From contig NZ_CP050063.1 in the NCBI RefSeq assembly GCF_011604685.1, forward strand, positions 2,192,501 to 2,256,500: DNA of 64,000 nucleotides. The letters are read 5' to 3'. The notes below the pieces were generated by a model. That model was not told where the DNA came from. It saw only the letters and a program-made list of their open reading frames with translations, and searched no databases. A program made the position numbers and the translations under genes. Origin of the DNA: Spirosoma aureum (GTDB lineage: Bacteria > Bacteroidota > Bacteroidia > Cytophagales > Spirosomataceae). This document shows positions 1 through 8,744 of this stretch, piece after piece. Position 1 is the first letter of the stretch. Each line of letters starts with the position of its first letter.

Positions 1-1330
1 TAACGGCCTTGAGCTTGTCGGCCCCCAGCCGTTTTAGATCGAACCAGCGTTTGCCCTCATACTGAGTTTCGTAACCCCGTTCCTGCAAAACCAAATCATT
101 AAATGTCTGGGTCGTATAGTCTGCTAATTTGAAATCGACCGACGAGGCTACGGTTGGGTTTTTGCCAAAGGCCCGCCGATGCACTTGATTGAGCGCTTCT
201 ACGGCCGCGGCAGTTGGCCCATTACCAGCCCGGTTGGCTGCTTCGGCATAAAGTAGCAGAATATCAGCATAACGATAAATAGGATCGTCGTTGCCAGCAC
301 CCGATGCGCCGGGGGCCAGTGGGTCAATGAATTTTTTGTTCAGATAACTGTTCGCTCCCAGCCCAATATCCCATTTATACCAGAATGCCGTTTTTCGCAG
401 ATCGGCGTTGTCCCAGTTTTTGTATACGTTGTTGGTTTGCGCATCGGTATAGTGTGCATAGAATCCACCGGCACCCATCAGTTTCGAGCCTGGATGATGC
501 GCAAACATTACCAGATTGAAGCCCTGCCCGTTCTGACGGGTAAATTTCAGGTAGAAAATCTCCTCGGTCGTTGTGATCACATCGGGCCCAAAAATCTTGT
601 TGAAATCGTCAGGTACCGTTACCGATACTAAAGAATACTTGCCCGATTTAATTACTTCATCGGCCTTGTCACGCGCTTCGGCGTATTTTCCCTGATAGAA
701 ATTTACATCGGCCAGCAACGTCTTGGCCGCCCACTTCGACGGACGACCCGTTTGGGCAGGCTTGTCGGGCAGGTTGGTTTCGGCGTCGGCCAGATCAGCC
801 TGAATGAGTGCATAAACTTCGGCGGCCGTGTTTCGTTTGATGTTCTGTTCGGTCATGTTAGCCTCTGTCCGGATCGGTACACCACTCCAGTTTCTGACCA
901 GCGTGAAGTACGTAAATGCCCGCAGAAATTTGGCTTCGGCTACGTAGCGGCTAATATCGGGCGCACTGATGCTTTTTCCCTTTGGCGCATTACTGATCAC
1001 CAGATTAGCATTGCGAATGGCCAGATACAGCAAATCCCATATTTGCCCGACGCGGGTAATGTTGGTTGAGTTAAGGCCCTGAAAATCACTAAGCGGTCCG
1101 TAGCTACCCCGACCATAGCTATAATCGGTGTAGGCTTCGAGCTGGGCTGGATATAGCCCCCCGAGACAGTTGTCGTTACGTAGTGGTGAATAAATAGCAT
1201 TCACCGCCGATTCAACTTCGGCTGCGGTATTGTAATAGGTTTCGACAGCCAGCGATTTCGGTTGTTCGATGAGTTCCTCCTGACAGGCAAACAGGCAAAG
1301 AAATGGGAAAAGGAATAGGCTCTTTTTCAT
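1..1330 (-). CDS. RagB/SusD family outer-membrane nutrient-binding lipoprotein (3' end outside window)
   Basis: SusD-type lipoproteins sit on the cell surface over a SusC barrel and bind glycans or other oligomers for import. The start is the ATG at 1330; 443 codons are visible and the reading frame is open to the left edge, so the C-terminus is missing. The N-terminus is a short hydrophobic signal ending in a lipobox-like LFACQ, with the Cys near residue 16. Family hallmarks are visible: an early ETYYNTAAEVESAVNAIY segment, the AEAKFLRAFTYFTLVRNW helix, and near the visible end the YADILLLYAEAANR and RGYETQYEGKRWFDLKR segments. It follows susC on the same strand with about 100 bp between them, the usual susC-susD order. 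The substrate cannot be read from the sequence. Confidence 0.93.
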   Translation of the reverse strand, partial: MKKSLFLFPFLCLFACQEELIEQPKSLAVETYYNTAAEVESAVNAIYSPLRNDNCLGGLYPAQLEAYTDYSYGRGSYGPLSDFQGLNSTNITRVGQIWDLLYLAIRNANLVISNAPKGKSISAPDISRYVAEAKFLRAFTYFTLVRNWSGVPIRTEANMTEQNIKRNTAAEVYALIQADLADAETNLPDKPAQTGRPSKWAAKTLLADVNFYQGKYAEARDKADEVIKSGKYSLVSVTVPDDFNKIFGPDVITTTEEIFYLKFTRQNGQGFNLVMFAHHPGSKLMGAGGFYAHYTDAQTNNVYKNWDNADLRKTAFWYKWDIGLGANSYLNKKFIDPLAPGASGAGNDDPIYRYADILLLYAEAANRAGNGPTAAAVEALNQVHRRAFGKNPTVASSVDFKLADYTTQTFNDLVLQERGYETQYEGKRWFDLKRLGADKLKAV

Positions 1331-1346
1331 GAGTTTAGTGGTTGTA

Positions 1347-1432
1347 AAGAGCGAAAGAATAAATGAGTGAAAGGGCGAAAATAAACTCGCTATGATCCAC
1401 TCTTTCACTCATTCATTCTTTTGCTCTTTCGT
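1347..1432 (-). repeat. Imperfect inverted repeat between susC and susD
   Basis: Two arms of about 31 bases (roughly 1347-1378 and 1400-1432) are imperfect reverse complements around a 21-base loop. Both carry the words AAAGAAT and ATGAGTGAAAG. The structure begins directly after the susC stop codon (1433-1435) and ends 17 bases before the susD start. It could fold in the mRNA and affect stability or partial termination between the two cistrons. There is no clean U-tract, so it is not called a terminator. Confidence 0.6.
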
Positions 1433-4432
1433 TTAAAATCCGGCCCGAATGCCCACGGTAACGGTTTTAGCCGTTGGATAACTGTAGAAATCGATACCCT
1501 GTGTAATGGAGTTGGACCCTCCCAACGAATTAATTTCGGGGTCCCACCACGAGTATTTGGTGAAGGTGAGCAGGTTCTGGCCACTGACGTAAATCTGGGC
1601 GTTGCTGATCCAGCTTACATTGAGTTTCTGGAATGGAATGTTGTAGGCCAGCTGCACCGTACGCAGGCGCAGGTACGATCCATTTTCCACGAACCGGTTT
1701 GAGATATTGACCGATGTTGTCCGGCTAATGATCGGGTATTTGGCGCTGGGATTCGGATTCGTTGTTGACCAGTGGTTATTGTACACATCCCTGGTCATGT
1801 TCAGGCCGAAACCATAATCGAGCAGGCCGATTGAACTGATATTGAAAATGTCGTTACCCTGCGATCCCTGAAAAAAGAAGGTGAAATCGAAGTTTTTATA
1901 CGACATGGTCGAGTTGAATCCGTAAATAAACCTGGGGTTTGGATTGCCGATATAGGTTTTGTCTTTCGCCGAAATGGTGCCATCGCCGTCCAGATCTTTG
2001 TATTTGATCTTGCCCTTATCGTCATAGCCATCTTCTACGTAGCCATAGAACTGACCGACTGGTTGACCTTCGCGCAGAATATTGACATAATCGTTGACTG
2101 CGCTGGTATTGATCGCCGAGCCCAGAATATCCTGGCCACCGTATAGCTTCACGACTTTGTTGCGGTTGAACGAAATATTGCCCGATACCGACCACCGGAA
2201 AGGCCCCGTCAGCAGGTCACCATCCAGACCGAGTTCAACCCCTTTGTTCTGGATCTTGCCCACATTCTGAATGGTATTGGTAAAGCCCAGCGACGAAGGC
2301 AATTGTACGGTGTTCAACAAATCGCGGGTATTTTTAATGTAGTAATCAGCCGTTAGCCGGAGTCGGTTGTTCAGAAAAGCCGCATCCAGCCCAATGTCGG
2401 TTTGTTCGGTGGTCTCCCACTTCAAATTGCCGGGCAGGCGGGTGCCGGGGGCGTAGTAGGTGTAGAGGGCATCGTCGAAAACTGTTTTGCCGGAACCTAA
2501 CTGATTCAGTGTGGAGTAGGGGCTAATGGCCTGACTGCCCGTTGCCCCATAACCGACACGCAGTTTGAGATCGCTCATGAACCGAATGTCCTTGAAAAAA
2601 TCCTCGTTTGATACCCGCCAGGCCAGAGCTCCTGACGGAAAGTAGCCCCACTTGTTCCCGTCGCTATACCGCGATGACCCATCGGCCCGGAAGCTAACCG
2701 TTGCCAGATACCGGTCGCCAAAATTATAATTGACCCGTCCCAGATACGACAGGAGGGAGGCTTTCGAATAGCTCGATGCTGGAATGCCCGGCGTACCGGC
2801 TGATCCGATGTCGTAGGTCTGGCTGGCATCGCTGATAAAGCCCGTTCCACTGGCTCCAAGGGTTGTCGTTAGAAAATCCTGATATGTAAACCCGGCCAGT
2901 GCCGATACCGTATGTTTACCGAATGACTTGTTGTAAGTCACCGTATTTTCGCTCAACAAGCTCGTGAATTGGGTCGTGCTGACACTGGCAGATCCCTGAG
3001 AGTTGACAAAATTGCGCGTTGTGTACGAGTCTGACCGGTCGTCGTTGTTTTCAATACCACCCGAAATCTTGATGGATAAAGCCGGAATAGGTTTGTAAAT
3101 CAGCGCTGCGTTTGCCAGTTGCTTATTCGAGAGTGTTCGGGCCGTTTGTTCATTCAGGAAATTAAGTGGGTTCGTCAATACATTCGATCCCCAGGGGTAG
3201 GCCGTAGCAAGATTGCGATAGGTGCCATCATCGTTGTACGGAGTTAGGGTGGGGTAAGCCGTAATGACGGCTGAGATCAAGGTGCCGCCCCGGTTTCCTC
3301 CTCCCGAATTCTGCTGGTTGGTGATCACTCGGGTGAGCATTGTTGATAAATTGAACGATAATTTCCGGCTGATTTCGCTGTTTACGTTCGCCCGCAGCGA
3401 GTACCGGTTGTAATCGGAGCTTTTGATAATACCATCTTGCTTAAACACGCTGCCTCCAATGGAAAACTGCGTTTTATCGGAACCCCCACTGATGTTGAGC
3501 GAATGGTTTTGCATCGGTGCTTTCCGGAATACCAGATCCTGCCAGTCGTAGCCGTTGCCCAGGGCGTTGATCTGGTCCTGCGTAAAATAGGGCGTTACTT
3601 TGTCATTGACAGCCTGTTCATTGTAGAACGTAGCAAATTCTCTGGCGTTCATCAGATCCAGTTTTTTGCGCAACGTCTGGACGCTATAGCTGCCATCGTA
3701 ACTTACCTGCGTACGGCCTGCTTTTCCGCGTTTGGTTGTAATTAGAACCACGCCATTTGCACCACGTGAGCCATAAATAGCGGTTGCACTGGCATCTTTG
3801 AGGATTTCCATACTCTCGATGTCGGCGTTATTTAGCTGGGTCGGATTGCTGCCGTTAATGGGAAATCCATCGATTACGTAGAGCGGCTCATTACTGCCCT
3901 GTATGGAGCTTGTGCCCCGAATCCGAACGCTGACACTCCCACCGGGCGAACCGTTGTTCTGGATCACCTGCACGCCCGTAGCGCGCCCAGAGAGTGCCTG
4001 AAGGACGTTAGTGGCCGGAAATGCATTTAATTCTTTCGCTTTTACCTGAGCCAGTGAACCCGTCAGATCGGATTTTTTAACGGTGCCATACCCTACCACC
4101 ACTACCTCATCGAGCTGGCGGGAATCAACAACGAGGTCAACATTGATGACCGATTGATTACCCACCGTTATTTCCTGACCAAGGTAACCAACCGACGAGA
4201 AGACCAGTATAGCATTTTCCCTGTTTGTTACTGAAATTCGATAGTTGCCGCTGGCGTCCGTGGTTGTTCCCGTGGTTGTTCCTTTCAATGATACCGTAGT
4301 GCCTGGTAGAGGTGCTTTATCGCCTGCTGCTGTTACCTGACCTGTTATGGCGACCGATTGAGCCCAACCTGTTGAGCAGCCCAGAAGGGTCGTCAGGCAG
4401 ATAACAAGCCATTTGTGGACATGTTGTTTCAT
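1433..4432 (-). CDS. SusC/RagA family TonB-linked outer-membrane transporter
   Basis: This 999-residue TonB-dependent barrel pairs with the downstream SusD-like lipoprotein for energised import of oligomers across the outer membrane. Residues 1-24 are a signal peptide ending WAQ. Residues about 27-105 form a carboxypeptidase-D regulatory-like beta-sandwich (ITGQVTAAG...GNYRISV). A TonB-box-like DEVVVVGYG lies at 108-116. The plug follows, with the SusC signature around residues 209-236 (ILKDASATAIYGSRGANGVV), and the rest is a 22-strand-type barrel. The length is normal for the family. No STN domain is present, so an anti-sigma partner is not suggested. A 15-bp palindrome upstream matches one upstream of the adjacent IclR gene, suggesting IclR control. 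The substrate is unknown. Confidence 0.95.
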   Translation of the reverse strand: MKQHVHKWLVICLTTLLGCSTGWAQSVAITGQVTAAGDKAPLPGTTVSLKGTTTGTTTDASGNYRISVTNRENAILVFSSVGYLGQEITVGNQSVINVDLVVDSRQLDEVVVVGYGTVKKSDLTGSLAQVKAKELNAFPATNVLQALSGRATGVQVIQNNGSPGGSVSVRIRGTSSIQGSNEPLYVIDGFPINGSNPTQLNNADIESMEILKDASATAIYGSRGANGVVLITTKRGKAGRTQVSYDGSYSVQTLRKKLDLMNAREFATFYNEQAVNDKVTPYFTQDQINALGNGYDWQDLVFRKAPMQNHSLNISGGSDKTQFSIGGSVFKQDGIIKSSDYNRYSLRANVNSEISRKLSFNLSTMLTRVITNQQNSGGGNRGGTLISAVITAYPTLTPYNDDGTYRNLATAYPWGSNVLTNPLNFLNEQTARTLSNKQLANAALIYKPIPALSIKISGGIENNDDRSDSYTTRNFVNSQGSASVSTTQFTSLLSENTVTYNKSFGKHTVSALAGFTYQDFLTTTLGASGTGFISDASQTYDIGSAGTPGIPASSYSKASLLSYLGRVNYNFGDRYLATVSFRADGSSRYSDGNKWGYFPSGALAWRVSNEDFFKDIRFMSDLKLRVGYGATGSQAISPYSTLNQLGSGKTVFDDALYTYYAPGTRLPGNLKWETTEQTDIGLDAAFLNNRLRLTADYYIKNTRDLLNTVQLPSSLGFTNTIQNVGKIQNKGVELGLDGDLLTGPFRWSVSGNISFNRNKVVKLYGGQDILGSAINTSAVNDYVNILREGQPVGQFYGYVEDGYDDKGKIKYKDLDGDGTISAKDKTYIGNPNPRFIYGFNSTMSYKNFDFTFFFQGSQGNDIFNISSIGLLDYGFGLNMTRDVYNNHWSTTNPNPSAKYPIISRTTSVNISNRFVENGSYLRLRTVQLAYNIPFQKLNVSWISNAQIYVSGQNLLTFTKYSWWDPEINSLGGSNSITQGIDFYSYPTAKTVTVGIRAGF

Positions 4433-4450
4433 GAGGCTTAGGATAATAAT

Positions 4451-4465
4451 TTTTATAATATAAAA
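4451..4465. promoter_or_regulatory. Candidate IclR operator upstream of susC
   Basis: TTTTATAATATAAAA is a perfect 15-bp palindrome around a central A, 18 bp upstream of the susC start. It matches 14 of 15 bases at 5373-5387 directly upstream of the IclR gene. It overlaps a second palindrome at 4460-4476. The region is AT-rich, which raises the chance of coincidence. The assignment to IclR is inference from the shared motif and gene adjacency. Confidence 0.5.
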
Positions 4466-4483
4466 TTAAATTTTATTTCATTA

Positions 4484-4516
4484 CAATTGTAGTCTATAAA
4501 ATCGATTACCTCCAAA
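4484..4516 (-). promoter_or_regulatory. Possible susC promoter
   Basis: On the minus strand TTTG (4513-4516) is followed after 21 bases by TACAATTG (4484-4491), one mismatch from the Bacteroidota -7 consensus TAnnTTTG. The spacing is slightly longer than the usual 19-20. If used, transcription would start just upstream of the palindrome at 4451-4465, so a bound repressor would block it. Confidence 0.35.
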
Positions 4517-4577
4517 TTTTTCCTGTCTTTTTATAAAAAAATAATGATTTGCAGTAGGTCGTGGATGCGCCATTCGC

Positions 4578-4600
4578 AAAAAAATAAGGGCCGGAGCCCT
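4578..4600 (-). terminator. Intrinsic terminator of the IclR gene
   Basis: On the minus strand a 5-bp GC-rich stem (AGGGC/GCCCT, four-base loop, 4587-4600) is followed by TTATTTTTTT. It lies 24 bases after the IclR stop codon. The stem is short but the T-run is good. Confidence 0.5.
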
Positions 4601-4624
4601 GGTTATATCATTAGGTAACGAGCT

Positions 4625-5362
4625 TTAATTCAGTCGCTTGTGAATATTTTTGGCACATTGCCGAAGTGAAGCGATGAGTTTTTGCTTGTCCATAGCCATA
4701 TATCGGTATTCGGGCAAATAAATGCTCAGACTGGCAACAACCAATCCATTTTTATAGATCGGTACGGCAAGACCCATCACATGCCTGTTGGCAATGGTTT
4801 GTAAGGCCAGCTCCTCCCGGCGCATGAGAGCCAGGGAGTCGAGTAGTTGTGTTTCGGACTGTACTTCTGGCCAGGATTCGTCAGAAGGAAGGCCATATTT
4901 GGCTATAAAGCGCTGTATTTTTTCTTTGGGAAGCATGGCTAACAACAAACGACCCGATGCCGAATCGTAGATCGGCTTAATGTCGGTTGTGCGTACCTGT
5001 AAATCCTGTTCAGCAAAGGTTCTGTAAATCGCAATCCGTTGATTATCTTTGAGAACAGCCAAAAGACAGTTTTCATTAATCGCCTGGGTTAGGGCGTCCA
5101 TTTCTTCCCGGGATGCTTCCAGCAGGTCTTTGCGATAGGCTTCATTTGCCGTTAACGTATAGGATTGCGAACCCAGAATATAGCCCTTCTTTGTTCCGAT
5201 CTGTTCAACATAGCCACGAGCGACCAGGGTCTTCAAAATATTGGCGCAGGTTCCGTGGTTCAGATTGAGACTGTCGGCCAGATCACCTAAGGCTTTGGGT
5301 CGTTCAGGGTCATTGGCAATTTGTTCCAGCAAGTCCAGGGCGCGATTAATAACTTGAATCAT
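4625..5362 (-). CDS. IclR family transcriptional regulator
   Basis: This 245-residue protein has the IclR layout. Residues about 1-65 form a winged helix-turn-helix (RALDLLEQIAND, then LADSLNLNHGTCANILKTL and a wing at GYVEQIGTKKGYILG). Residues about 75-245 form the GAF-like effector domain, including the typical GLAVPIYKNGLVVASLSIYL stretch. It is transcribed just upstream of susC-susD, with a terminator in between, so it most likely senses a metabolite of the imported substrate. Its own start lies two bases from a palindrome (5364-5385) that partly matches the one before susC, which points to autoregulation. The ligand is unknown. Confidence 0.9.
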   Translation of the reverse strand: MIQVINRALDLLEQIANDPERPKALGDLADSLNLNHGTCANILKTLVARGYVEQIGTKKGYILGSQSYTLTANEAYRKDLLEASREEMDALTQAINENCLLAVLKDNQRIAIYRTFAEQDLQVRTTDIKPIYDSASGRLLLAMLPKEKIQRFIAKYGLPSDESWPEVQSETQLLDSLALMRREELALQTIANRHVMGLAVPIYKNGLVVASLSIYLPEYRYMAMDKQKLIASLRQCAKNIHKRLN

Positions 5363-5363
5363 C

Positions 5364-5387
5364 TTGTATTAATTTTATAATACAAAA
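5364..5387. promoter_or_regulatory. Candidate IclR autoregulatory operator
   Basis: TTGTATTA (5364-5371) and TAATACAA (5378-5385) are perfect 8-bp inverted half-sites with a 6-bp spacer, directly before the IclR start codon. The overlapping 15-mer at 5373-5387 differs by one base from the palindrome upstream of susC. Binding by the encoded IclR protein is inferred. Confidence 0.5.
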
Positions 5388-5455
5388 CTTACCTTATTAA
5401 TTGTAAATCGCAAATGCTAATTCCTAGACTGATGCACTGAAGCTGACAAATGATT

Positions 5456-5896
5456 CTAACGTGGAATTAGATCGTACTGGTTGACTGTGTTACCCGTTTT
5501 GCGGCTATCGGCAGTGCGTTCAAGTTTTAGTGATGAACCATCCGGAGCCGTTAGAATATAATACTCAATGATTCCGCCCGTGTTCGACGGTTTCGGGGTC
5601 AGATTGTTCAGGATTAGCCGTTTGTTATCCGTCGAAACGGTCCACGTGCCCGTTGTAAGCCGTCCGTCGACGTCGGTTAAGGACGCTTTATCAGCCTGGC
5701 TCAGGTCAAGCACAAAATTACTATAACCAGGTTTGATGTTCGTTGTAGTCCCCAGCGTAAAAACCAGTACGTTCGCTTCTGTAACCATATTGGCTTTCCA
5801 GATTTTACTGATCTGGTTGGTGATGGGCGCTACGGATTTAGGTCGGCAGCCTCCGAAACAGGCCAGAACGAGGAGTAAGCAAAGCTGTTTTTTCAT
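5456..5896 (-). CDS. Small lipoprotein, last gene of the surface operon
   Basis: This 146-residue protein has a lipoprotein signal (MKKQLCLLLVLACFGGC, Cys17) and a mature domain of about 125 residues rich in beta segments (LDLSQADKASLTDVDGRLTTG, GTWTVSTDNKRLIL). That pattern resembles lipocalin-like or DUF5004-type lipoproteins of Bacteroidota, but I cannot assign a family firmly. The frame is open further upstream to 6139, but that stretch lies inside the preceding gene. The ATG at 5896 is preferred because it starts a clean signal peptide and overlaps the upstream TGA stop as ATGA. The overlap implies translational coupling with the Fn3 protein. Confidence 0.8.
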   Translation of the reverse strand: MKKQLCLLLVLACFGGCRPKSVAPITNQISKIWKANMVTEANVLVFTLGTTTNIKPGYSNFVLDLSQADKASLTDVDGRLTTGTWTVSTDNKRLILNNLTPKPSNTGGIIEYYILTAPDGSSLKLERTADSRKTGNTVNQYDLIPR

Positions 5897-8733
5897 GGTA
5901 ATAGAATTCGTTTGGAAAAAATCCGTCCTTCGGCCACAATAGCCACTACATATAAACCCGTTGGTAACCCGGCCAGTGAATAGGACCAGGCCGTAGCTGG
6001 CGTAACACGTCGGGTATCGGTCAGATCGACACGGCCACTCATAGAGTGAAGTTGAATCTGGGCCTGACTGGACTGATGCCAATCGGTTTGAATATGCAGC
6101 GTGCGGTCTACGACAAAAACCTGAGTCTGGGTGATCCACTCGTCTTCTACGGCAATAATGATCTCTTCAATACGTGCCTGCGCAACGTTCGAAGCGCCCG
6201 AATTTCCGGCCTGGTTAATTGCCCGGATACGGTAGTAATAGGTCGTAAACTCCAGCAAGCCAGCATCCGTATAGGTTGTCTGTGTAGCGGGTTGTTGTTT
6301 GATTTCGACAAAAGGGCCAGCTGGGCTCGTGGATCGCTCGATACTTACTGTCACGGCGGTGACACCCGGCGCGTTCCAGTTTAGCCGAATCTGGTCATAA
6401 TCAGATACCTGAGCGACCAGATTGGTTGGCGTAGCGGGCGGAGCTAAAGGCGTAGTAGCGCAGGCAGCATCGGTATAGGCCGACGGACCCGCTGCATTTT
6501 TCGCCCGAATCCGATAGCAATATGGCGTATTGTCCGTCAGATTCCTGTCTTCATAGGTCGTCGCATTGGTGGGTGCATCAGCAATTTTGGTAAAGTTACC
6601 CGTCGCAGTAGTGCCCCGCTCGATCTCAAAGCTGCCTTCGTTGGTCGATAAGTCAGCCCAGGTCAGGTTAATCTGGTTTGTTGAGATCGCCATAGCCGTC
6701 AGGCGGGCCGGAGCTGCGGGCGGAGAATCAGGAGTGCTGGCATTGGCGATCGTGCTGTACGGTCCGGTACCCGATGCGTTGGTACCGCGAATCCGGTAAT
6801 AATAACGCGTGTTCTGCGTCAGGTTCTTGTCTTCATAGGCCGTCGCATCGCCCGAAACACTGGCAATCTGGGTCCAGCCGTCGTTACCCGTTAGGCTGCG
6901 TTCAATCAGTACGTTAACCGCTGTAGACACCGTATTCCAGGTCAGGTTGATCTGCGTTATGGAAACTGCCGAAGTGACTAAATTCTGTGGCGTACCCGGT
7001 GGCCCTACTGGTGTCGTAGCGTCAGCGGTATTGCTGTAAGGTGACGGTCCGGCGGCATTGACAGCCCGAACCCGGTAATAATAATGCGTTTGGGGGCTGA
7101 GCACCTGATCGCTATAGCTTGTTACATCAGTGCCCAGATCGGTGATTTTCGTCCACGAATCTACGCCGTTTGGACTTCGTTCAAGCTGAAAGCCAGCCTC
7201 GTTGCCCGATAGATCGGCCCATTGCAGATTAATCTGGCTGAAAGAGATCACAGTTGCTGAGAGTCGGGCCGGAGCAGCCGGTGGTACATCGGGCGTACTG
7301 GCATTGGCTACGTTACTATATGGCCCCGTATTGCCCCCAATAACAGCCCGAAGCCGATAATAATAGCTCGTGTTGGGGGTTAAACCGGTGTCCGTATAAC
7401 TTGTCGCGTTTCCGACTGGATCAGCAATTTTTGCCCAGTTGTCATTCCCATTGGGGCTGCGTTCAAGCTGGTAGGTGGTTGTTCCTGATACGCCTGTCCA
7501 GGTCAAATTGATCTGGGTAGTAGAAGCCACCGTAGCGGCTAAATTCTGTGGCGCACCCACGGGTGGGGCCTGCGTGGCAGCGCACTGGACATCCGTATAA
7601 TCACTTGCTCCTGTATTGTTTACGGCCCGAACGCGGTAGCAATACGGAGTGCTGGCCTGCAGGCTTTGATCCGTATAGGTCGTCGTATTCGCTCCCAGGT
7701 CCGCGATCTTGCTGAACGATGCCGTTGGGCTACTGGCCCGCTCGACCTGAAAGCCGGTTTCATTATCGGATAAATCGGCCCATTGCAGGTCAATCTGGCT
7801 GCTCGACACCGTATTGGCTGTCAATCGGCCGGGCGCTTTGGGCGCACTCTGCTGGGTAGTGGCACAGGCCGTACCTGAATAATCGTGACCGTCTTCGGCG
7901 ATCCGGTAACAGTATTCTGTTCCTCCGTTTAAGCCATTGTCTGTAAATTCGGCCAGATCCGATGTTGTCGCTGAAACTTTCGACCAGTTACCGGTCTGCC
8001 CTATACGTCGCTCAATGCTGATCGAATTTTCTTTCCCATACCGATCCCAGGTCAGCTTGATGGAACTGCTACTGAGCGCTGTTGCTTTCAGGTTATTGAC
8101 ATTGGTAGGAGCCAGCGGGGGGGTAGCACAGACGGCCGCTGTGAAATCGGACACCAGGCTACCTATCTGCGACCTTATCCGGTAACAATACGGTTGGCCG
8201 CCCGATACGCCGTTATCAGTGAAGGTGGGGGTGCGGCTGTAGGCAACGGTTTGCAGTAGCGTAAATGTGCCATTGGCGGTTGTTCCGCGTTCAATCCGGT
8301 AGTCGGTTGGTGCACTACCCGACCCGTTAGTCCAGGTTAATTTAATACTGTTACTACTCTGAGGAATTGCCGTTAGGCCAGTTGGAACGCCGGGCGTCTC
8401 CTGGGTAGTATTAACCGTAAGTGTATTGGAGTAAACCGACGAATTCGTGACAAACACTGCCCGAACCCGGTAACTATAGGTGTTTAGACTGGTTACGGTC
8501 TTATCCTGATACGAAGGCGAATTGGCTGAAGCTTCACCAATTTTTGAAAATGTGCCCGTAAATCCCTGACGTTCAATTTCAAACTTTGTTTCGTTGGATG
8601 AATTGTCGTTCCAGGTCAGGTTGACCTGATTATATGTGACGGATGATGCCTGTAAGTTCGAAGGCGCGTTGGACTGGGCTTGTATCCGCGTAGACACTAA
8701 CCCCAGAAACAGCAGGAAGAGGTAGTTTTTCAT
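5893..8733 (-). CDS. Secreted protein with nine fibronectin type III domains and a type IX sorting domain
   Basis: About 946 residues. The start at 8733 begins the signal peptide MKNYLFLLFLGLVSTRIQAQ; an in-frame ATG at 8754 would add seven residues and overlap the preceding gene. Nine Fn3 domains of about 90 residues follow, each opening with an APxxL-type strand and an L-W core. Several alternate between two subtypes: one with WADLSxNExxF, one without. Domains 2, 3, 4 and 8 have a CYR...C pair near their ends, suggesting an F-G strand disulfide, where the others have YYR. The last 80 or so residues look like a type IX CTD: VVDRTLHIQT, then QIQLHSMSGRV, then SLAGLPTGLYVVAI and SKRILLP. It should be exported across the outer membrane and anchored or released. 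An adhesive or structural role is likely; the partner is unknown. Confidence 0.9.
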   Translation of the reverse strand: MKNYLFLLFLGLVSTRIQAQSNAPSNLQASSVTYNQVNLTWNDNSSNETKFEIERQGFTGTFSKIGEASANSPSYQDKTVTSLNTYSYRVRAVFVTNSSVYSNTLTVNTTQETPGVPTGLTAIPQSSNSIKLTWTNGSGSAPTDYRIERGTTANGTFTLLQTVAYSRTPTFTDNGVSGGQPYCYRIRSQIGSLVSDFTAAVCATPPLAPTNVNNLKATALSSSSIKLTWDRYGKENSISIERRIGQTGNWSKVSATTSDLAEFTDNGLNGGTEYCYRIAEDGHDYSGTACATTQQSAPKAPGRLTANTVSSSQIDLQWADLSDNETGFQVERASSPTASFSKIADLGANTTTYTDQSLQASTPYCYRVRAVNNTGASDYTDVQCAATQAPPVGAPQNLAATVASTTQINLTWTGVSGTTTYQLERSPNGNDNWAKIADPVGNATSYTDTGLTPNTSYYYRLRAVIGGNTGPYSNVANASTPDVPPAAPARLSATVISFSQINLQWADLSGNEAGFQLERSPNGVDSWTKITDLGTDVTSYSDQVLSPQTHYYYRVRAVNAAGPSPYSNTADATTPVGPPGTPQNLVTSAVSITQINLTWNTVSTAVNVLIERSLTGNDGWTQIASVSGDATAYEDKNLTQNTRYYYRIRGTNASGTGPYSTIANASTPDSPPAAPARLTAMAISTNQINLTWADLSTNEGSFEIERGTTATGNFTKIADAPTNATTYEDRNLTDNTPYCYRIRAKNAAGPSAYTDAACATTPLAPPATPTNLVAQVSDYDQIRLNWNAPGVTAVTVSIERSTSPAGPFVEIKQQPATQTTYTDAGLLEFTTYYYRIRAINQAGNSGASNVAQARIEEIIIAVEDEWITQTQVFVVDRTLHIQTDWHQSSQAQIQLHSMSGRVDLTDTRRVTPATAWSYSLAGLPTGLYVVAIVAEGRIFSKRILLP

Positions 8734-8744
8734 GACTTTGTTGA

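Noticed and set aside
5897..6139. N-terminal extension of the last lipoprotein in the surface operon
   Set aside because: It overlaps the C-terminal sorting domain of the preceding gene in another frame, while the ATG at 5896 gives a lipobox and an ATGA overlap.
5893..8733. Fn3 repeats as a CRISPR-like or tandem DNA repeat array
   Set aside because: The repeats are about 270 bp, diverged and fully coding.
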